Source: Rapana venosa
Taxonomy: Eukaryota > Mollusca > Gastropoda > Neogastropoda > Muricidae
Direction: 5' to 3'
NCBI GenBank assembly: GCA_028751875.1
Contig: CM054142.1
Span: forward strand, 533,733-597,732
DNA length: 64,000 nt
In this document: positions 58,196-64,000 of the stretch, piece after piece
How the letters are laid out: the number at the start of each line of letters is the position of its first letter
Position numbering within the stretch: position 1 is the first letter of the stretch
Made by a program: the position numbers and the translations under genes
The notes under the pieces: generated by a model
What the model saw: only the letters and a program-made list of their open reading frames with translations
Told to the model about the DNA's origin: nothing
Database searches by the model: none

Positions 58196-58925
58196 CAATA
58201 AGGGAAAGATGAAAACAGTACAGCGAAAGATGAAAACAGTACGGCGAAAGGTGACAACAATAAGGCGAAAGATGAAAACAGTACGGCGAAAGGTGACAAC
58301 AATACGGCGAAAGATGAAAACAGTACGGCGAATGATGAAAACAATACGGCGGAAGATGAAAACAATATGGCGGAAGATGAAAACAATACGGCGGAAGATG
58401 AAAATACTGCGGAAGGTTAAAAGAATATAGCGGACGATGACAACAGTAATTACGGCAGAAGCTGAGAGCAATTATTATGGCGGAAGATGAAAACGATATG
58501 GCAGAAGATGTAAACAATAATGGCGGAATATGTGAACAATAATTACGGCGGAAGCTAAAAAAAGTAATTATGGCGGAATATAAAAAGATGGCGAAAGATT
58601 AAAACAAATATAGCGGAAGATGAAAACAATAATCATGGCGGAAGATGAAAACGGTATATATGACTGGAGATAAAAACAATATGGCGGAAGATGAAAACAA
58701 CGGAAGATGAAAACAATATGGCGAAAGATGAAAATAACATTGCGAAAAATGAAAACAATATGGAGAAAGATGAAAAAAAAAACCAAGACCATGAAAAGAA
58801 CATGGCGGATGATGAAAAGAACATGGCGGATGATGAAAAGAACATGGTGGATGATGAAAAATATGGCAAAAGATGAAAACAACGGAATATGAAAACAATA
58901 TGGCGGAAACAGAACACATCAGCAA
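58196..58925 (+). repeat. 21-bp minisatellite (AAGATGAAAACAATATGGCGG)
   Basis: About 34 units, with variants AGGTGACAACAATACGGCGA and GGATGATGAAAAGAACATGG. Both strands are open over long stretches because the period is divisible by three (Lys/Arg-rich seven-residue repeat on plus, His/Pro/Phe-rich on minus). Without start context, domains or splice signals I read it as satellite DNA. Confidence 0.85.
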
Positions 58926-60420
58926 GGAGGAGAACATTACCGTGACGGAGTTAAACATCAGTAAAAGATAGACATGTGTCATGGCGCAAAGAAAGTTTAG
59001 GGGGGAAAGCAGTTTGCAAAAAAGAAATAAAAGTAACTTGCTCCAAAACTACACATTTATAGAAACAAGACAGGACTAACTCGAAAGTTGATGTGAATAC
59101 AGCATTGATCACGGGCTAGAGCGTTTACAGTTGAAAGTCATCTGAAGTGAAGGACCAAGCTGGTTTATCTGAAGTGTGTCTTTCATGGCATTATTAAGAT
59201 AGTAGATCTCTATGACCTGCAAAATTCAAATAATCCAGTATTAGTGAAAACGTTTTAGGCAAACTATCATAACTGTATTACAAGCAAAATGAAAATTAAT
59301 AGCATGAGCAATTTAAGTTTTTATCCAGATTTTTGTTCAGATTTTTGGGTAGAATTTTAAAAAAAATCTTGACCCCCACTCAGTCCGAAAGAAAACAATC
59401 AAAAGTATTATCGCAAAGTATGGAAAAATGAAAATGTAGGATTGCAGCACACACTAGAACAATAAACAATCCCAGGATAATGTACTTAGTTGTCCTACGT
59501 TCTAGAACGCATACCTATATTTCACACTGTAGAAGTTACTGCTCTGTACTTGAGGTCCACATGAAAGCAAGCATTAATTATTGAAAGAGAAAGATCGAGT
59601 GTAGGGAGATGAGGAGAAGGAAGTTGTTTCAGTGAAAAGAGATTTTTAGAGCACCATAACAAAGATGCCCCTGCCCTAAAAAAGGGAAATAAAAGTGCTC
59701 TACAAAAAATGGGGAGAGGAAAGCAATATTTGTCGTTAAGCTGAAAGCAGGGAATTACTGTATTTGCAAAAACTAAAACAGAAAGGAGAGATTTATTTTT
59801 AAACGCTTTTTGTAGTTGAATTTTTGTTTGTTTTCGTTTTGCTATGAAAAGAGACCTAATACAGCACCAAAACAACTCCCCATGAAAAAATTACAGAAAA
59901 GAAAAAAAACAGAAAAAAAGAGCAAAGGACAAAACTAAAATGATGGCGCTACCCAGACCCCAAAAGGAAGGAAACCATGCTGGTGGCCAGTGTACAAATA
60001 AAACAGACACGTGAAAGTGTTGCTGTTTTCAGTAATATAAAACGGTAAATGTGTTTAGGTCAACTGAAAATTGTTACCTAAGCGATGGGTGCAGGTGCAA
60101 TGTGGTTTTCCAGCATGCATTTGTATCTTAAAACTTTTTTTTTCGAGAGCGGAGGAGATCACTTATAAAAAAACATAGCTTGTAATTTGGCTTAAAAAAC
60201 AAAACAACAAACTACACTCTTATTCTGAAGCTGAGGAGGTTGTGTATGTCAGCAGGAGTGGTAAAAGACAGAGGGTACTGCAGACAGAGCTCAGTGAAGG
60301 GGTGCCAGCACTGTTATAATACCATTGTATGTTTGCACTGTGGCGTAAAGGATATGAAGATTTCATAGTGCAACTCGAGCTTCTTCGAAATATGATGTAA
60401 AGCATAGGCACTGTAGAGAT
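58926..60420. other. No gene recognised
   Basis: Mostly clean AT-rich sequence. A 117-residue minus-strand frame (59522-59875) has no motif, membrane segment or repeat that I can name. A short GCTGAGGAGG...CAGCAGGAGTGG stretch at 60230-60320 is also unassigned. Confidence 0.4.
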
Positions 60421-60424
60421 ACCA

Positions 60425-60600
60425 GAGAGAGAGAGAGAGAGAGAGAGAGTGTGTGGTGGTGTAGTGTGCAAAGTCAAAAGTCTGTGTTGGTGTGAGAGAG
60501 AGAGGGAGGGAGAGAGAGAGAGAGAGAGAGAGGGGAGAGAGGGGGTCTGTGTCAAAGTCAAAAGTCTGTGAGAGAGAGTGTGTAAGAACATGGTGGGGGA
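60425..60600 (+). repeat. GA microsatellites with duplicated AAAGTCAAAAGTCTGTG spacer
   Basis: GA at 60423-60450, 60493-60540 and 60571-60580. The spacer occurs at about 60471 and 60556, showing a tandem duplication of about 85 bases. Confidence 0.8.
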
Positions 60601-60964
60601 GGGGGGGGGGGGGGTCAGCTGATTTTGTAGGAGAGGGAATTAAGGAAAAGGGTGATTCGGGGGACGGGATAGAATGTGCATGTTCAGATTAGAGGAAAAT
60701 GAAATGAACAGGGCCGGCAAAGAGTTTTTTCCCTATCATCTGTGTTCAGATCTGTTAAGGGTGGCCCTGGAGGGTTTTCAATGGGACGTCTTTTAAAGTG
60801 TTTAAGTCAGCTCAAGCCGAATGGCACGTTTAAAGGGACGCAAGTCCTCCTTTTATTCCCAGGTTCTTTTATTCCTTTTAATTCCTTTATTTTAGCTGGT
60901 CTTCATACACACTATGTGTGGAAAGGCGAAGTTTTTTCCCTTTACATTAAGTCGAAGTTGTTCT

Positions 60965-61360
60965 TTTGGTATTATTTCTTTAAACAGGCGCAGGTTGTTT
61001 AGCTAAAAAAAAATGTTTTCTTTGGGATCGTTTTATTTTAAACAGATTCAAGTTGTTTTTCAATTTTTTTAAACAGACGCAAGTGGTTTAACAGAAAACG
61101 CTCCTTTCTTGGGTTTTTTTTCTTTGACAGAAAGGTTCTTTTTTTGCTACTGTTTTTAAACAGGGTGCAGGTTGTTTAGCAAGAAAAGATTCTTTTTGTT
61201 TGTATTTTGAATGGGTGCAGAACGTTTTAGCAGAAAGGTTTCATTTTCGGTATTGTGTTTTTCAAAATATTTGCAGGGTTTTTTTGTTTTTAGTTTTACA
61301 AAACAACAGGGTTTTTTGTATTATGTTTAAACTGGCGCAGGTTGTTTAACAACAACAAAT
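60965..61360 (+). repeat. Degenerate minisatellite (AAACAGGCGCAGGTTGTTTAGC type)
   Basis: The core recurs near 60975, 61042, 61070, 61157, 61205 and 61328 with spacers rich in TTCTTT and GTATTGT. Spacing is irregular, about 30-120 bases. Confidence 0.6.
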
Positions 61361-61587
61361 AAACATTTAAAAAGTCTCGCTGAAAGGATTGAAAATGTGA
61401 GAAAACAAAATTCAAAACCAGATCCTTCGAAATGATCTTTAGCATTGGTAGGAGAGGTAATCTGTAATTTGCACAGGGCTAGATACCATGGTGTCTATAT
61501 GCCGTTGTGTCCACATGCATTCAGACGTACAGACAAACCAACCGACCAACCAGCCGACCACCCCTTCCCCCTTGCATGCTAACTGTT

Positions 61588-61628
61588 GATACTAACCCTA
61601 ACGCTAACACTAACCTTGTTCCTAACCC
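61588..61628 (+). repeat. Telomere-like CTAACCCTAACG.CTAACACTAACC stretch
   Basis: Four to five degenerate CTAACN units. Too short and impure to be a telomere; it may be an interstitial remnant or chance. Confidence 0.5.
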
Positions 61629-61714
61629 CAGCCCCACATGTGGACACACAGGCAGTTAGGTACCGTGGGGACAAGCTAACGCAGCAGAAGACGTTTTTCT
61701 TGGCAAGGCTTAAA

Positions 61715-62080
61715 GCCACACCAGGACGTGCACCTTCTATGAAAGGTGCAACTGAATCGGGACTTGAACCTTCTATGAAAGGTGCAACTGAATCAGGACG
61801 TGCACCTTCTATGAAAAGTGCAACTGAATCAGGACGTGAACCTTCTGTGAAAGGTGCAACTGAATCGGGACGTGAACCTTCTATGAAAGGTGCAACTGAA
61901 TCAAGACGTGAACCTTCTATGAAAGGTGCAACTGAATCGGGACGTGAACCCTTTTATGAAGGTGCAACTAATCAGAACGTTGCCACCTTTATGAAAGGTG
62001 CAACGAATCAGGACGTGCACCTTCTATGAAAGGTGCAACTGAATTAGACTTGCACCTTTATGAAAAAGGTGCAGCTGAGC
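61715..62080 (+). repeat. 36-bp minisatellite (CTATGAAAGGTGCAACTGAATCGGGACGTG)
   Basis: About ten units. In one frame they encode a 12-residue repeat PSMKGATESGRE, open for 147 codons (61586-62029). Later units lose the frame (near 61950 and 61975). The open frame follows from the period of 36 and no splice or signal sequence is evident, so satellite DNA is favoured over a repetitive protein. Confidence 0.8.
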
Positions 62081-62640
62081 GTGTCAACTTGTCTCCCTGA
62101 GCTTACACCACTCTTCCGTTTCGCGAACTTCAAACGCAGGTGCAACTGTTGGGTCTATCCATCGTGTAAATGAGGGCAACGAAGGTAAGTTCAGCATCTC
62201 TTTTGATGAAAATCATCGTTTTGTTTTTTTTAGACATTTTTCGTTCTGAAAAGGGGTTTTGTTTACAAGCAAACCATTAAAAAATTTTGGTAAACAAATG
62301 ATAGGCTCAGACCAGTTTTAGTGGTAAGTCATGACAGCTCCAGACACAAAAGATTTTTCAGGAGACAGAGAGTTGGGTTAGGGTAGATTGTTTCTTAGTG
62401 CATGATTAGGGAAGAAAGGGTTGGTTGCGCGCGATGTGGGGTGTGTGTGTTTGGTGTGTGTGTGTTTTTGGGTTTGGGGGTGTTGAGAGGAGAGAGGGAG
62501 AGGTGTGGAGCAACATCATTTTTGTAGTAAGGTGGCATTGGAAAAGAAAAATCGACAAGAAAGGAGCATTTGAAAAGGGAGATAATAACGAGATGTTAAA
62601 AAGGGAGTAATTATAGATCATCAACGGAATAGGGAAAAAC
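62081..62640. other. No gene recognised
   Basis: Mixed sequence with a small GT-rich stretch at 62438-62480. Confidence 0.35.
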
Positions 62641-62649
62641 ATATGGCAG

Positions 62650-62780
62650 CTTTGTGTGTGTGTGTGTGTGTGTTTTTTTTGTATGCGCGCACGCACGCGC
62701 GCCACAGGCAAATCAGTACAATGGTATGCTTACCACTGTATGTGTGCATTGTCACAAAGTACAAGTGTAAACATACCAAT

Positions 62781-62811
<31 letters not shown>

Positions 62812-62875
62812 CGTGCGCGACAGGCAAATCAGTACAATAGTATACATAGCACTGGCATACCCAATCACAAATACG
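62650..62875 (+). repeat. Tandem duplication of a GT/GC microsatellite with flank
   Basis: The unit TG run, GC-rich run, CAGGCAAATCAGTACAAT.GTAT occurs at about 62653-62728 and 62779-62843. Confidence 0.8.
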
Positions 62876-64000
62876 AGCAGATGTAAGGCCATCACACAAT
62901 TTGTGCGTTTTGTAAGTTGAAAATGCACATGCCGAAATGGTGGATGCTATTCGGATTTTTGTTAGTGTGTCGGAATTTTTTTCAAAAAATCAAAACCTGG
63001 CTGATGTTTAACCAAACCCGCCCTTTTTCAGGCGAAAAAAACCCAATTTGGGCTTTGGTTTTGTGCATCAAAATTTACAGAAACAAATTAACACTAAAAT
63101 ATATTACTTTAGACAAGTCCAAAAGTTTTTATTTTTTATTTCCCATTTTTTTGGAAAATGTGTTTTTGAAAAAAGGGGGTTTTTTCTGATTTTTGGTTAT
63201 AATTTAAAAAAATAATAATGAGATTTAGTGCGCTGAAACTTGTAAATAACAAAACAAAGCGCTGCTTCAAACGATCACACACATGCCCCGTCCACAAATA
63301 TTAAAAAAACAATATCAAAAATTTGCGTGCGTAATTTTTTAAAAAAACTTTATCGGGGAAGTTTGTGCTTGGACAACACAATATAGTTCATTTGCTTTAG
63401 TGGAAAATTCAGTTATTAAAAGGATAGGTGTGATATGGATTTTAGGTGCTGGGGTGGGTGTTAACGATTTAAAAAAAAAATTGTATCACCAAAACTGGCG
63501 GTTGTTAATCCAGCACAAACATTGGGGATCTCCTTTTCTTTATAATAAATTATTGGCGCTCTGTAACTTTTACCTGTGTGTGTCCATTTTAAAAAATTCC
63601 ATCAAAAAACAAGCTGCTGCTTAAGAAGCAGAGAAGTTGCCCATTTGCATTTTTAAAAAGAAAATGTTCTTAGCCTAAAAGACGGGTGCTCTGTTATGTT
63701 TTGTTATCCTGTGTGTAGTTTTTATCTTAAAATTATCATTTTATGACCAAACTAGGTCTGTTTAACCAGCAAAAAGTTAGCCATTGTTTTAAAAAAAAAT
63801 GTTTATTTGTTTAGTAGAATGAAAATAAAATTTAGCCAACGTCCCTAGTCGTCAAGGTCTTTTTTATTTGGGGGCCCAATTTTGAAATTTTTACAGGAGC
63901 AAGTTACCGAACTATGACCGAACTTTGCAGGAGCAAAATTCGGGAAATATAAGAAGTTACCCACTATAAGGTTTTCCAACTTTTCGGAGCAAAATTACCG
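62876..64000. other. No gene recognised, quality partly reduced
   Basis: T- and A-run-rich sequence resembling a mild form of the degraded block. Near the window end GGAGCAA.(A)TTACCGA repeats twice or three times (63897-63915, 63928-63945, 63985-64000). Confidence 0.35.

Noticed and set aside
57413..58471. 352-residue minus-strand open frame
   Set aside because: It runs through homopolymer noise and then the 21-bp minisatellite. Composition is Phe/Pro/Lys/His repeat with no domain.
59522..59875. Possible 117-residue protein gene on the minus strand
   Set aside because: No recognisable domain or supporting signal; kept only as part of the unassigned stretch.
61588..61628. Chromosome end
   Set aside because: Only four or five impure CTAACN units; sequence continues on both sides.
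61715..62080. CRISPR-like 36-bp repeats
   Set aside because: Units follow each other without spacers; this is a minisatellite.

Overview
The window looks like nuclear DNA of a mollusc, most likely a gastropod snail (inference). No bacterial, organellar or viral gene set is visible. The grounds are a small cluster of near-identical rhodopsin-class receptor genes, several families of non-LTR retrotransposons (LINEs), many tRNA-headed SINEs, and very abundant microsatellites and minisatellites. Only one protein-coding gene looks intact.

Layout. 1-5.7 kb: end of a LINE reverse transcriptase (minus strand), a broken GPCR pseudogene (about 250-1071, plus), SINE-like repeats, large CA/TG arrays, then one intact single-exon GPCR coding region (4386-5516, minus). 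6-10 kb: C-terminal scraps of three LINE types, including an RNase H-bearing one split by a 104-bp insertion with a 7-bp target-site duplication. 10.2-13.1 kb: a SINE split by a 1.8-kb CR1/L2-like LINE fragment, and a complete SINE with a perfect 15-bp target-site duplication. 13.4-18.5 kb: mainly simple sequence (TG, GA, CT, AT, ATT, CCA, CA) around another copy of the same LINE. 18.5-24.9 kb: SINE copies and unrecognised sequence. 24.9-25.48 kb: the 3' half of a third GPCR.

At about 25,480 the sequence abruptly becomes blocks of homopolymers and stays degraded to about 58,195, half of the window. Where a clean copy of the same repeat exists, the differences are mostly single bases turned into their neighbour, with length preserved. 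This looks like a base-calling or consensus fault, not biology. Real content can still be read through it: three RTE-type LINE copies, SINEs, an inverted pair of 36-bp satellite arrays (32.4-35.4 kb), and 43-, 33- and 20-bp minisatellites. From 58.2 kb the sequence is mostly clean again, with a 21-bp and a 36-bp minisatellite and further microsatellites but no recognisable gene.

How it fits together. The three receptors are paralogues of one lineage. The pseudogene is a mosaic: its TM2-TM4 part is almost identical to the intact gene, while its 3' half resembles the third copy, as expected after gene conversion. The LINE family at 10.4-12.2 kb ends in a short AGCGCT...AGCGCT hairpin followed by ATT repeats. 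That end recurs five times, once joined to a SINE, so it probably seeded the ATT microsatellites and may be shared by SINEs for mobilisation. No new defence system or operon-like system was found.
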